A stretch of 64,000 nt of DNA from Paraburkholderia phenazinium (GCF_900100735.1 NZ_FNCJ01000007.1:1-64000), one strand, 5' to 3'; counted from the stretch's first letter, positions 1 to 7,759 are shown. The notes: a model not told the origin generated them from the letters alone. Made by a program: numbers and translations.

Positions 1-162
1 TTACAGTGATCCCACCCCCGAAGGGGGCAGGACACCACGCACAGGTTGAGTGATCAGTGTTGTGCCAGAAACAACACAACCCGCATCAAACGAGAGGCAT
101 CCTCTCAGCTACTTCTTCCAGATTGGCTGTGCCGCCCACAAAGGCGACACGGCAACAAGTCA
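1..162. other. rRNA operon spacer upstream of 5S rRNA
   Basis: No coding region is seen. The stretch sits directly before the 5S rRNA and is most simply the 23S-5S intergenic spacer, with the 23S gene lying to the left of the window. This is inferred from position only; no conserved 23S 3' end was recognised. Confidence 0.5.
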
Positions 163-278
163 TGCCTGATGACCATAGCGAGTCGGTACCACCCCTTCCC
201 ATCCCGAACAGGACCGTGAAACGACTCCACGCCGATGATAGTGCGGATTCCCGTGTGAAAGTAGGTAATCGTCAGGCT
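163..278 (+). rRNA. rrf: 5S ribosomal RNA
   Basis: The sequence starts TGCCTGATGACCATAGCG and contains the typical 5S blocks GGTACCACCCCTTCCCATCC and AAGTAGGTAATCGTCAGGC. The 5' TGCCTGA and 3' TCAGGCT ends pair to form helix I. The length of about 116 nt is normal for a betaproteobacterial 5S rRNA. It is followed after some 15 nt by a strong terminator, so it is the last gene of an rRNA operon read on the plus strand. The ends are set by the helix pairing and may be off by one or two bases. Confidence 0.95.
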
Positions 279-293
279 CCCTAGCAAGACCAG

Positions 294-323
294 AAACCCC
301 GCCCCTCAAAGGCGGGGTTTTTG
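294..323 (+). terminator. rRNA operon terminator
   Basis: The inverted repeat AAACCCCGCC / GGCGGGGTTT has a 7-nt loop and runs into TTTTTG. It lies just after the 5S rRNA. Confidence 0.85.
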
Positions 324-402
324 CGTTTACGCGCCCGGAAATCATGTTTGCGGCGAATCGGCGCGTGACGTGCACTTGCGGTACGGCTGCGTCTTTCCAT
401 CC

Positions 403-1914
403 TCAAAAGCTCGCCTTCGACGAATAGCCAGTAGCGCGCCCATGCGCTTTCCCGAGCGTCGCAGAAAGAGCCAGATTTGCCAGCTTACCGAACGGTGCAT
501 GCAGCAGTCTTGCGAAGCTCCATCGTCCCTGGATGAACACCCCCTTCGCGTGGCTCATCGCGCGAAAGCCCTCCGGGCCGTGGTAAGCCCCCATCCCGCT
601 CGGCCCAACGCCCCCGAACGGCAGATCGTCCTGCGCAACATGCATGATGGTGTTGTTAATACCGACATTGCCCGATGTGGTGCGCTGAAGCAGACTTTCA
701 CATTCAGCGTCCTCGGCACCAAAGTAATAAAGCGCTAGCGGGCGCGGCTGCCTATTCACATAAGCGATGACCTCGTCCATCGTTCGGTACGTACGCACCG
801 GGAGAATCGGACCAAAAATCTCCTCCTGCATAACCACCATGTCGTCACATGCTCCGACAATCAGCGTAGGAGGAAATGTGCGCGGCCTCCCGGCGGCGCT
901 CTCCGGTTTGACGCCGGCCGCGATCACGTTCGCACCCTTGTGCCGGGCATCTTCAACAAGACGTGTCAGGCGGCCATAGTGTCTGTCACTGACAATCGAC
1001 GTGTAGTCATCGGAGGCAGGCCCGTCCGGGTAGAAGCGAGCCACCGTCGCCTTATACTGAGTGACAAATGCCTCCCTGTCGTGCTCATGGACCAGGGCGT
1101 AATCAGGCGCGACGCACGTCTGCCCAGCGTTTGCGAGTTTGCCGAAGACGATACTGCTCATGGTCCGATCGTCGACATGGCCGCGCGCCACGATCACTGG
1201 GCTCTTGCCGCCGAGTTCAAGGGTTACGGGTACGAGGTTCTCGCTTGCCGCCTTCATGACCTTGCGCCCAACCTGTGTGCTGCCAGTGAAAAACAGGTGG
1301 TCGAAGGCCAGAGCGCTGAACGCCGCGCCGACATCCGGGCCACCGATCACAACCGCCACTTCTTCGGACGGAAAAGTGTCCGCGAGCATGCGCTGGATTA
1401 CGTCACTGGTGCGAGGGGTCAGTTCCGATGGTTTCAGCATCACGCGGTTGCCGGCAGCAAGGGCGGTAGCGAGCGGAATGAACGTCAGGGAAAAGGGGTA
1501 ATTCCACGGTGCCATCACACCGACGACGCCCTTGGGCTGGTACTCGACATACGCCCGACCTGAGCGATAGATAAAGCCGACATGCCGGCGTTCGGGTCTC
1601 ATGAAGCGACGCAGGTTACGCGTCAGATAGTCAATGGCCTGGATGACGCCGACGAGTTCCATGATGCCTGTCTCGTGTCGCGAGCGATGCCCGAAATCCG
1701 CGCTGATCGCTTCTTCCACTTCACTGCGGTAAGCAAGTACGGCCGCACGCAGCCGCGCAAGGCGCGCCTTGCGTTGGTCATGATCCGGCCGCGGCTCCTT
1801 CAGAAAGGCGGCACGCTGACGGTCCAGGAGCGCTTGCGCGTCGGCGTCGTGAACGGGTTCTACATAGAGGTCGAAGTCGTGACTTCTGATGCCATTCAAA
1901 GTGGACACAATCAA
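403..1914 (-). CDS. Aldehyde dehydrogenase, coniferyl-aldehyde dehydrogenase type
   Basis: This 503-aa NAD(P)-dependent aldehyde dehydrogenase oxidises aldehydes to acids in the cytoplasm. Visible motifs are APWNYP (135-140), the nucleotide-binding GSTQVG (211-216), general base Glu233 in LELGGKSP and nucleophile Cys267 in NAGQTCVAP. The N-terminal ADFGHRSRHET block and overall length resemble the coniferyl aldehyde dehydrogenase (CalB-like) subfamily rather than betaine or succinate-semialdehyde types; the exact substrate is not determinable here. It starts 17 bp after the stop of the DJ-1/PfpI gene on the same strand, so the two are probably one operon controlled by the MerR-type promoter at 2712-2742. 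In that context an aldehyde-detoxification role is a reasonable inference. Confidence 0.85.
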   Translation of the reverse strand: MIVSTLNGIRSHDFDLYVEPVHDADAQALLDRQRAAFLKEPRPDHDQRKARLARLRAAVLAYRSEVEEAISADFGHRSRHETGIMELVGVIQAIDYLTRNLRRFMRPERRHVGFIYRSGRAYVEYQPKGVVGVMAPWNYPFSLTFIPLATALAAGNRVMLKPSELTPRTSDVIQRMLADTFPSEEVAVVIGGPDVGAAFSALAFDHLFFTGSTQVGRKVMKAASENLVPVTLELGGKSPVIVARGHVDDRTMSSIVFGKLANAGQTCVAPDYALVHEHDREAFVTQYKATVARFYPDGPASDDYTSIVSDRHYGRLTRLVEDARHKGANVIAAGVKPESAAGRPRTFPPTLIVGACDDMVVMQEEIFGPILPVRTYRTMDEVIAYVNRQPRPLALYYFGAEDAECESLLQRTTSGNVGINNTIMHVAQDDLPFGGVGPSGMGAYHGPEGFRAMSHAKGVFIQGRWSFARLLHAPFGKLANLALSATLGKAHGRATGYSSKASF

Positions 1915-1931
1915 CTCGCTGAGAGAAGGAT

Positions 1932-2621
1932 TCAGTTATCAAGAAGTGCTGCAACCTGGCTTGCCGTCGCCTTGGCCGATTGCGGATTCTGACCGGTCAC
2001 GAGGCGCCCGTCGGTGACCACTCTTGAGACGAAAGGCAGCAACGCCTTCTCGTACAATGCGCCGCGGCGGACCATTTCTTGCTCAGCGTTGTAGGGCACT
2101 TTGCTGGCAACCCCCGCGAGTACTTCTTCGACCCAGGAATAGCCGGTAAGCCGGTGTCCGGCGACCAGCAGCGCGCCGTTTGAAAGCCTGGTGTTCAGCA
2201 GACCGCAATAGCCATGGCAGACGGACGAGACGATTCCGCCATGCTCATAGATGTCGCGCGTGATTCGCTGCAGAGGCTCGTTGTCCGGAAAGTCCCACAT
2301 GACGGCATGGCCGCCTGTGAAATAGATCGCATCGAAGTCCGCCGGATCGATCTGGTCGGGACGGGCGGTTGTTGAAAGTAGCGTCTGCCGGTTCCTGTCG
2401 TTGAGCCATTCCTTCACTGAAGCATCGGCAAGGGGCCACTTAAGGGAGCGCGGCTCGAGCGGCGAAACACCGCCTTTCGGACTGACGAGCTGCTGCTCGT
2501 ATCCCTTTTCGCCGAAAACGTGCCACGCATGCGTCAACTCCGACAGCCACAAGCCAGTGGGCTCGGTCTGGTCGGCATAATTGGCGACGTTGCTGACGAC
2601 GTGCAGTATGCGTTTTGTCAT
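1932..2621 (-). CDS. DJ-1/PfpI superfamily protein (Hsp31-like glutamine amidotransferase-fold)
   Basis: The 229-aa protein has the class I glutamine amidotransferase-like fold. The nucleophile elbow is SSVCHGYCG with Cys135, the supporting Glu20 lies in TEPTG and a conserved FTGGHAVMWDFP block sits near 102-112. Hsp31/YhbO-type members are reported as glyoxalases, deglycases or chaperones acting on reactive carbonyls; which of these applies is not visible. I placed the start at the ATG 2621, which is preceded by an AGGATG ribosome site; an in-frame upstream Met would add 18 residues without family match. A MerR-type promoter lies about 90 bp upstream. The gene leads an operon with the aldehyde dehydrogenase. 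Confidence 0.85.
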   Translation of the reverse strand: MTKRILHVVSNVANYADQTEPTGLWLSELTHAWHVFGEKGYEQQLVSPKGGVSPLEPRSLKWPLADASVKEWLNDRNRQTLLSTTARPDQIDPADFDAIYFTGGHAVMWDFPDNEPLQRITRDIYEHGGIVSSVCHGYCGLLNTRLSNGALLVAGHRLTGYSWVEEVLAGVASKVPYNAEQEMVRRGALYEKALLPFVSRVVTDGRLVTGQNPQSAKATASQVAALLDN

Positions 2622-2711
2622 GTTGAAACATCCTTTCATTGTTCCCGTGCTGACATCGCAGACGCGCTGCGGCATTGCTGCAGCATGCCCACTACATGCC
2701 CGACTTGTTGA

Positions 2712-2742
2712 ACAATAACCTTGAAGTCAAGTTCAAGCTCAA
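2712..2742 (-). promoter_or_regulatory. MerR-type operator/promoter A (for the DJ-1 gene)
   Basis: On the minus strand the -35 is TTGAGC (2742-2737) and the -10 is TATTGT (2717-2712), with a 19-bp spacer TTGAACTTGACTTCAAGGT. The spacer holds the inverted repeat TTGAA/TTCAA. An over-long 19-bp spacer with a dyad is the signature of MerR-family activated promoters. Sites B, C and D in this locus have the same layout. Confidence 0.75.
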
Positions 2743-2769
2743 GACCTTTGGATATCTAACGATCGACCA

Positions 2770-3300
2770 TCAGCCGGGAGAATGATCCGGACAGTGCGTC
2801 GGGGTGACGTTGACCTGGCGGGACCTTTTCGGTCGCCGGCGGCTTGCCTTCCCCAGGGCCTTGACATCGCCGGACGCGAGGGCGGGGCTTGTCATTTCGC
2901 CCCGGCGCATTCGCGACAGCACTCTCTTCGCGTTGGTCGTGCAATCGATCTCTGCTGGCTTGGCTTCGATCTCCGCGATCAGCGAGACGAGATGCGTTTT
3001 GCTCTGCGCCAGTCGTGCCTCCAACGCTTCGATGTCCTGCACCTTGAGGCGGAGCGTTTCGAGTAACGTGCCGTGTTGCCACTGCGTCGGATCGGGCGGC
3101 AGCAGCATGCCAATTTCATCGAGGCTGAAGCCGGCCTTTTGCGCAGTCGCAACCAGATCGAGCACCAGCAGGGCCTCGGCTGGATAGGTCCGATATCCGT
3201 TGGGTTGGCGTTGGACGGTCTTCATCAGCCCAATGCGCTCGTAGAAGCGGATGCGTGACGGGGTCAGTCCAGTGCGCTCCGAGAGTTCCCCGATCTTCAT
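2770..3300 (-). CDS. MerR family transcriptional regulator (copy 1)
   Basis: The 176-aa regulator has an N-terminal winged-helix DNA-binding domain (MKIGELSERTGLTPSRIRFY, residues 1-20, then the NGYRTYP wing at 34-40). A dimerisation coiled coil covers about 78-115. The only cysteine before the C-terminal tail is Cys120, and the tail is basic and probably disordered (about 140-176). It aligns without gaps over about 130 residues with the MerR protein at 4454-4891, including Cys120, so the two look like a duplicated pair. It lies 84 bp downstream of the acetoacetate-decarboxylase-like gene on the same strand and may be co-transcribed with it from site B. The inducer is unknown. The single cysteine suggests electrophile or redox sensing, but that is inference. 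Confidence 0.85.
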   Translation of the reverse strand: MKIGELSERTGLTPSRIRFYERIGLMKTVQRQPNGYRTYPAEALLVLDLVATAQKAGFSLDEIGMLLPPDPTQWQHGTLLETLRLKVQDIEALEARLAQSKTHLVSLIAEIEAKPAEIDCTTNAKRVLSRMRRGEMTSPALASGDVKALGKASRRRPKRSRQVNVTPTHCPDHSPG

Positions 3301-3384
3301 AGGCTTGATACTCCACCGTTATTTCGGAATCCGCTCCTGCGTGACGCTCGTTGCGGATCTTCGTAGCTGCATATTGCTTCAGGC

Positions 3385-4284
3385 TTAATCAAAGGCCCTT
3401 AGACGCGCGGGCAGATTCAGAACCACTTGCGCGTCCTTGACCACGTCGAAGCGAACAATTGTCGAGACGCCCAGTCCATCGAGAAGCTGGCTCAACGGAC
3501 CGCCGTTACGCACCAGTTTTACTTTCCGGGGGAGAATACGTTGAGCGAACGATAACGTGTTGGTCTGGACCGAAGTCTGATGCCATTCACCGTCGATAAC
3601 GTGCACCATTGTCGACGTTCCCATGTGAGATTGCGGCGTGACGTTGTGCAGTGTGGGCAGCGGCGCGCTCAACACCAGATCCGGCGTTCCACCGAGGGAG
3701 GATATGCTGGCCTTGACGCCCGCACCGAGATCAACAGTGATCCCGGCGAGCCACTTGGGCAACTGATAGCCATACACCCCACGCACCCTCGCTATTTCGG
3801 TGGTGACCGGGAGCGCCAGGACGTGCGCGAAAAAGCTTCGACGCCGCATTGAGTCAAGCAGTTCGATCAGATGCGACCCACGCGCGCCCGGCCGGCGGAT
3901 AACGACTGCAACCGAGACCTCGTCGTAAGGATCGTTATCGCAGACGGCGTACGAAAAGAAAGTCAGCGCCACTAACCCGTAGCCAGGCAATGCATGCAAC
4001 GGCTCAAGAGGCGTCGGCAGCGCGGACCGCAATCGCTCCAACGGGGCTAGCATCAGGACCTGGACACTGCTCGCGCGGTAGTAGAAATTCGGCGCCCATA
4101 TCGGGCCGACCCTTGACTCGACCTGATGCTTCGGTATTCTGCGGAAGAAATCGATGTTCCCGACAGCGGGATCACGCGCCACCTCGTCGAGGTTCGGATG
4201 CATGCGGAAACGGTCGTAGTATCCGCCCTCGATAACTTCAACCTTGTGTGATCCAAACTCGACCTGTGTGAACCGCCTGTCCAT
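3385..4284 (-). CDS. Acetoacetate decarboxylase-like protein
   Basis: The 299-aa protein resembles the acetoacetate decarboxylase (ADC-like) beta-barrel family. Supporting segments are the central FFSYAVCDNDPYDEVSVAVV, VRGVYGYQLPKWLAG and a beta-rich C-terminal half. In true ADC the catalytic lysine lies in a Gly-x-Pro-Lys type segment; the Lys of the QLPKW segment is the likely equivalent, but I cannot align it reliably. Many members of this family are not decarboxylases, so the reaction is left open. There is no signal peptide. The gene is preceded by MerR-type promoter B, leaving a leader of roughly 60 nt, and is followed by a MerR gene. Confidence 0.6.
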   Translation of the reverse strand: MDRRFTQVEFGSHKVEVIEGGYYDRFRMHPNLDEVARDPAVGNIDFFRRIPKHQVESRVGPIWAPNFYYRASSVQVLMLAPLERLRSALPTPLEPLHALPGYGLVALTFFSYAVCDNDPYDEVSVAVVIRRPGARGSHLIELLDSMRRRSFFAHVLALPVTTEIARVRGVYGYQLPKWLAGITVDLGAGVKASISSLGGTPDLVLSAPLPTLHNVTPQSHMGTSTMVHVIDGEWHQTSVQTNTLSFAQRILPRKVKLVRNGGPLSQLLDGLGVSTIVRFDVVKDAQVVLNLPARLRAFD

Positions 4285-4352
4285 ATCCCTTGACCTTTCT
4301 AGATGGTTGACCTGCGGACGGTCGTGATAAACCGATCGCCCCTGCAGGACAT

Positions 4353-4383
4353 ACTCTAAGATTCAACTCAACTTCAAGGTCAA
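4353..4383 (-). promoter_or_regulatory. MerR-type operator/promoter B (for the ADC-like gene)
   Basis: On the minus strand the -35 TTGACC (4383-4378), 19-bp spacer TTGAAGTTGAGTTGAATCT and -10 TAGAGT (4358-4353) match site D almost base for base, including the shared CTTAGAGT end. The dyad TTGAA/TTSAA is centred in the spacer. Confidence 0.78.
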
Positions 4384-4453
4384 GCATTTCAGCGCAGGTA
4401 ATTCATCACGACCTCGTGAAAGCCGACAATCAATAGGCAGGGAATACCGTAAA

Positions 4454-4891
4454 TCAGCGCGAGCCTTTCTTCCGTTCCGGCACCCCCCCGTTGTCGCGCA
4501 GCCGGCCCATAACCCACTCCTTTCTATCTGAACAGTTCAGATTTGCTGGTCTGTTTTCGATGCTCTCAATGGCTACGAGTAGCTGCGCCCTGTTCTGATT
4601 CAGGCGCTCCTGCATCTCTTCGATTTCGGTCACTTTATGCTTCAGCGCTTCGACTAACGACTCATGCTGCCACGAGCCCTGACCCGTTGGCAGCAGATGC
4701 CGGATCTGTTCAAGAGAGAAGCCCGCGCGCTGGGCACTGGCGATGATCTCGAGCATTGACAGCGCTTCCGGAGGGTAGTCGCGATAGCCGTTCGCCGTGC
4801 GCTCGACCGCCTTGATTACGCCAGTCGCCTCATAGAAACGGATGCGAGACGCGGTCAGGCCGCTGAGTTCTGCCAGTTTTCCGATCTTCAT
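4454..4891 (-). CDS. MerR family transcriptional regulator (copy 2)
   Basis: The 145-aa MerR regulator has the DNA-binding domain at 1-70 (MKIGKLAELSGLTASRIRFY start, NGYRDYP wing) and a coiled coil at about 78-112. A lone Cys120 lies in NLNCSD, at the same position as in copy 1. It is divergent from promoter C: the start codon at 4891 lies only about 20 bp from the -35 of site C, the usual geometry of a MerR regulator and its target promoter. Its DNA-recognition helix is nearly the same as that of copy 1, so both may read the same operator. The likely targets are the four promoters A-D. Confidence 0.87.
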   Translation of the reverse strand: MKIGKLAELSGLTASRIRFYEATGVIKAVERTANGYRDYPPEALSMLEIIASAQRAGFSLEQIRHLLPTGQGSWQHESLVEALKHKVTEIEEMQERLNQNRAQLLVAIESIENRPANLNCSDRKEWVMGRLRDNGGVPERKKGSR

Positions 4892-4911
4892 ATGGCACTT
4901 TCAAAAAGTGT

Positions 4912-4942
4912 TGACCTTAAAGTTCACTTTAATCCTACAGTT
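4912..4942 (+). promoter_or_regulatory. MerR-type operator/promoter C (towards the deleted hydrolase)
   Basis: The -35 TTGACC (4912-4917), 19-bp spacer TTAAAGTTCACTTTAATCC with dyad TTAAAGT/ACTTTAA, and -10 TACAGT (4937-4942) point rightwards, away from the adjacent merR gene. No intact gene follows; the first coding remnant starts at 5210. Confidence 0.72.
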
Positions 4943-5209
4943 AAAAGACGGTCAAGCAAGGCTCAACGGACTCCGGAAGCCCGCCGCCGCGGACCGTGAT
5001 GGAGGAAAGCGACGAGGACGGTGAAGGCTCGCTTGGCCAACAGTCTCGTGTGCCGCGTCGGCGCGCTACTCGCCGGCACCCGAGATGCGAGCGCTTCAAT
5101 CACCGTCGCCGTCTATCCATCAGACAGAAGGAACAGTACGTTAGCCGGACCGGCCGCGACCAGGCGCGCGAGGCCGATTGACTGCGAACACAGCACCGGA
5201 GAAGCGAAA
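4943..5209. other. Long leader/intergenic stretch without a recognised gene
   Basis: Between promoter C and the hydrolase remnant there is an open frame in phase with the remnant (from 5021), but its translation matches no family I recognise and is Arg-rich, like random GC-rich sequence. It is treated as non-coding. Confidence 0.4.
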
Positions 5210-5398
5210 ATGGGATTTGTCACAACGAAGGATGGCGTCGATATTTTCTATAAGGACTGGGGCCCGCGTGACGCACAGGTCATTTTCTTTCATCGGAACG
5301 GTACGCTGAAGACCTATTCGGGTTTTCCTCACGGCATGCCGACGACCAACGCCGACGCGATCAATGCCGATCTGCTCGCGTTCATCAAAGAGTCGTAA
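5210..5398 (+). pseudogene. Internally deleted alpha/beta hydrolase (non-heme chloroperoxidase/arylesterase type)
   Basis: The first 27 or so residues (MGFVTTKDGVDIFYKDWG, then AQVIFFH) match the N-terminus of non-heme chloroperoxidase/arylesterase-type hydrolases. The last 30 or so (PHGMPTTNADAINADLLAFI) match the C-terminus with the catalytic His in a PHG motif. Intact members are about 270-280 aa, so roughly 200 residues, including the GxSxG nucleophile elbow and acidic residue, are missing while the frame is kept. The 62-aa product cannot be an active hydrolase. The ATG follows an AGCGAAAA purine stretch. The gene lies behind MerR promoter C, so it was probably once a member of the same regulon. 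Confidence 0.75.
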
Positions 5399-5514
5399 AG
5401 CCGTCAATCGCGTGCGATCACGCTGCTGCTGACGCGTGCAGGCAAGTCAACGAGCTACCCACGGGTGGCTCGTTCCGTTTTGATCCCATCGTCAAATTCA
5501 CCGCCAAAAATTGC

Positions 5515-5545
5515 TTGACCTTGAACTTAACTTCAAACTTAGAGT
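5515..5545 (+). promoter_or_regulatory. MerR-type operator/promoter D (for the OYE gene)
   Basis: The -35 TTGACC (5515-5520), 19-bp spacer TTGAACTTAACTTCAAACT with dyad TTGAA/TTCAA, and -10 TAGAGT (5540-5545) lie about 28 bp before the ATG at 5574. The layout is the same as sites A-C. Confidence 0.78.
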
Positions 5546-5573
5546 GTGCAACACGATCAATTGAGGTGTTCCT

Positions 5574-6806
5574 ATGAACGTGTTCGACAAGCTGATTCTC
5601 CCTAACGGTTCGGTCATCCCCAACCGTATCGCCAAAGCCGCCATGGAAGAAAACATGGCGGATGCCAGCCAGGCTCCATCAGAGAAATTGATGCGGCTCT
5701 ACGAGGCGTGGGCAAACGGCGGCGCCGGCCTGCTGATAACGGGCAATGTGATGGTCGACAACCGCGCCATGACGGGACCGGGCGGAGTGGTCCTGGAGGA
5801 CGACACGCAGTTGGCAAAATTCGCGCGCTGGGCGCAGATCGGCCGATCCAAAGGCGCACAGTTCTGGCTGCAGATCAATCATCCAGGCCGTCAGATGCAA
5901 GCCAATCTTGGCCAGCAGACATGGGCGCCTTCGGCCGTACCGCTCGACCTGGGCAAGCTATCCAAACGCTTCAATACGCCGCTCGCGATGACACAGGAAG
6001 TCATCGACGACGTGATTGTGCGATTTGCCCGGACCGCGCGACTCGGAGAGCAGGCGGGATTCACCGGTGTAGAAATTCACGCGGCCCATGGCTACCTGTT
6101 GAGCCAGTTCCTTTCGCCGCTCACAAACCGGCGAACGGATGAATGGGGAGGAACGCTTGCGAACCGCGCGCGTCTGCTACTGGAGGTTGTCAAAGCGGTT
6201 CGTGCTGTGGTTTCTCCGCACTTCTGCGTTGCTATCAAGCTGAACTCAGCCGATTTCCAGCGCGGCGGCTTCACTGCCGACGACGCACGGCAAGTGGTCA
6301 AACTGCTCAACGGTTTGAAAGTGGATCTGGTTGAGCTGTCCGGCGGCAGCTACGAAGCGCCAGCCATGCAGGGCGAAGCTCGTGACGGCCGCACGTTGGC
6401 GCGCGAAGCCTATTTCGTGGAGTTCGCACGCGACATCCGGAAAGTGGCGGAGATGCCGGTCATGGTCACGGGAGGGATCCGCCGTCGGCAGGTCGCCGAA
6501 CAAGTGGTCAAGAGCGGTGTGGACATGGTCGGAGTGGGCACCGCTCTCGCGATCGAACCCGATTTGCCCCGGGCCTGGCAAGGCGGAAAAGACGTTGCTC
6601 CTGAACTTTCGCCGATCACCTGGAAGAATAAGACACTGGCTTCGCTGGCGAACATGGCTACCGTCAAGTTCCAGTTGCGCAAGCTAAGCCTGGGCATGAA
6701 AACTGATCCGAAGGTGTCGCCGCTGCGCGCGTTGATTCTGCAGCAAACAACTGATGCATGCCGAACTCGCAAGTACAGACGCCTGATGGCGCAACGGGTA
6801 ACGTGA
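5574..6806 (+). CDS. NADH:flavin oxidoreductase, Old Yellow Enzyme family
   Basis: The 410-aa FMN-dependent TIM-barrel oxidoreductase is typical of ene-reductases that reduce electrophilic alkenes or quinones with NAD(P)H. Seen in order: an N-terminal strand LPNGSVIPNRIAKAAMEEN, QINHPGRQ (FMN/substrate region, near 100), the EIHAAHGYLLSQFLSP active-site block (near 165-180), RRTDEWGG, and a C-terminal MVTGGIRRR / VGVGTALA phosphate-binding region (near 298-330). There is no Fe-S or second flavin domain, so it is the short OYE form. The start at 5574 has a GAGGTG ribosome site and lies 28 bp after promoter D. It is probably induced with the DJ-1, aldehyde dehydrogenase and ADC-like genes. Confidence 0.9.
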   Translation: MNVFDKLILPNGSVIPNRIAKAAMEENMADASQAPSEKLMRLYEAWANGGAGLLITGNVMVDNRAMTGPGGVVLEDDTQLAKFARWAQIGRSKGAQFWLQINHPGRQMQANLGQQTWAPSAVPLDLGKLSKRFNTPLAMTQEVIDDVIVRFARTARLGEQAGFTGVEIHAAHGYLLSQFLSPLTNRRTDEWGGTLANRARLLLEVVKAVRAVVSPHFCVAIKLNSADFQRGGFTADDARQVVKLLNGLKVDLVELSGGSYEAPAMQGEARDGRTLAREAYFVEFARDIRKVAEMPVMVTGGIRRRQVAEQVVKSGVDMVGVGTALAIEPDLPRAWQGGKDVAPELSPITWKNKTLASLANMATVKFQLRKLSLGMKTDPKVSPLRALILQQTTDACRTRKYRRLMAQRVT

Positions 6807-6934
6807 CCGGGTCTGACTGGACCCATTGATACCCCTGATTCAAAGAAACCAGCCCCCGCTTGACGCTCTGACGCCCGACCGCTGCCCCACCGCATGGCGG
6901 GGGACCTCGGCGGCTCACCCGCAAATTTGAGATC

Positions 6935-6964
6935 TTGCGCTAGAATTACTGTATATTTATACAG
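6935..6964 (+). promoter_or_regulatory. SOS promoter with perfect LexA box
   Basis: CTGTATATTTATACAG at 6949-6964 is a full palindromic CTGT-N8-ACAG LexA box. It overlaps a possible -10 TATACA (6958-6963), 17 bp after TTGCGC (6935-6940). It lies about 20 bp before the imuA start, so LexA would block the promoter directly. Confidence 0.9.
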
Positions 6965-6982
6965 TACTTTTGGAGCTTGATC

Positions 6983-7759
6983 GTGAATCGCACTGACGCG
7001 GCCGCTCAGCAGATACGTGCCCCCGGTGAACGGGCGCGCTCCATTGATGCCGTCCTCGACTCAAGTATGTATTCGGAGGCGGGGGGAATCGCGCTCTGGC
7101 GAGCCTCGCAGCTTGCGCGCGGGCGTGGGGGGACGGTGGATACAGGCTATCCGGCACTGTCAGCGGAGTTGCCCGGTGGCGGCTGGCCAGTTGGCGCGCT
7201 GATCGATTTGCTGGTTCAGCAGGCTGGCGTTGGGGAAATGCGGCTTTTGCGGCCTGCGCTTAGCTCACTCGGTGAGCGGCCCATTGCGCTGGTCCAGCCA
7301 CCACACATTCCGGATGGGCTGGGACTGGGGTATATCGGGCTGTCGCTCAATCGCTTGCTGCAAATCAAGCCGCCCAAAATCGCTGACGCCCTGTGGTCGG
7401 CCGAGCAGATTCTGCGTGCCGGCAGTTGTGGGGCGCTGATTTTGTGGGCGCAGCACGCGCAGTCGTCATCGCTGCGGCGTCTGCATCTGGCTGCGCAGTC
7501 ATCCGAGACGCTGTTCATCATGGTCCGGCCGCTCACGGCGGCTCAGGATTCATCGCCGGCCTTACTGCGGCTGGCTTTACGACCAGCCGCAGAGGGCCTG
7601 ATGGTCGATATCGTGAAACGACGAGGTCCAACACGCGCGGAGCCTCTGTCGATTTCTCTCCAACCCACTCCAGTTTTGTTTTCCCGTCATGCGCGTCTTT
7701 CTCGCCGTCCACTTGCCGAAGTTGTCCCTCGAAGTCTTCCGGCCGAGGTGGTTGTCTGA
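6983..7759 (+). CDS. imuA: ImuA, SOS mutagenesis accessory protein
   Basis: The roughly 258-aa protein has a RecA/SulA-like fold. The LSAELPGGGWPVGALIDLL segment (near 55-75), the ERPIALVQPP strand and the ALILWAQHAQSSSLRRLHLAAQ region are typical of ImuA. It acts with ImuB and DnaE2 (ImuC) in damage-induced translesion synthesis. I favour the GTG at 6983, which is 7 nt after TGGAG; a TTG at 6977 lies too close to that site. The 3' end overlaps imuB by 71 nt in another frame, suggesting coupled translation. It is the first gene after the LexA box. Confidence 0.88.
   Translation: MNRTDAAAQQIRAPGERARSIDAVLDSSMYSEAGGIALWRASQLARGRGGTVDTGYPALSAELPGGGWPVGALIDLLVQQAGVGEMRLLRPALSSLGERPIALVQPPHIPDGLGLGYIGLSLNRLLQIKPPKIADALWSAEQILRAGSCGALILWAQHAQSSSLRRLHLAAQSSETLFIMVRPLTAAQDSSPALLRLALRPAAEGLMVDIVKRRGPTRAEPLSISLQPTPVLFSRHARLSRRPLAEVVPRSLPAEVVV

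Noticed and set aside
57..284. Short open frames across the 5S rRNA
   Set aside because: They overlap the structural RNA and its spacer and have no protein features.
5021..5209. In-frame upstream extension of the deleted hydrolase
   Set aside because: Homology begins only at the ATG 5210; the upstream translation is Arg-rich and matches nothing known.
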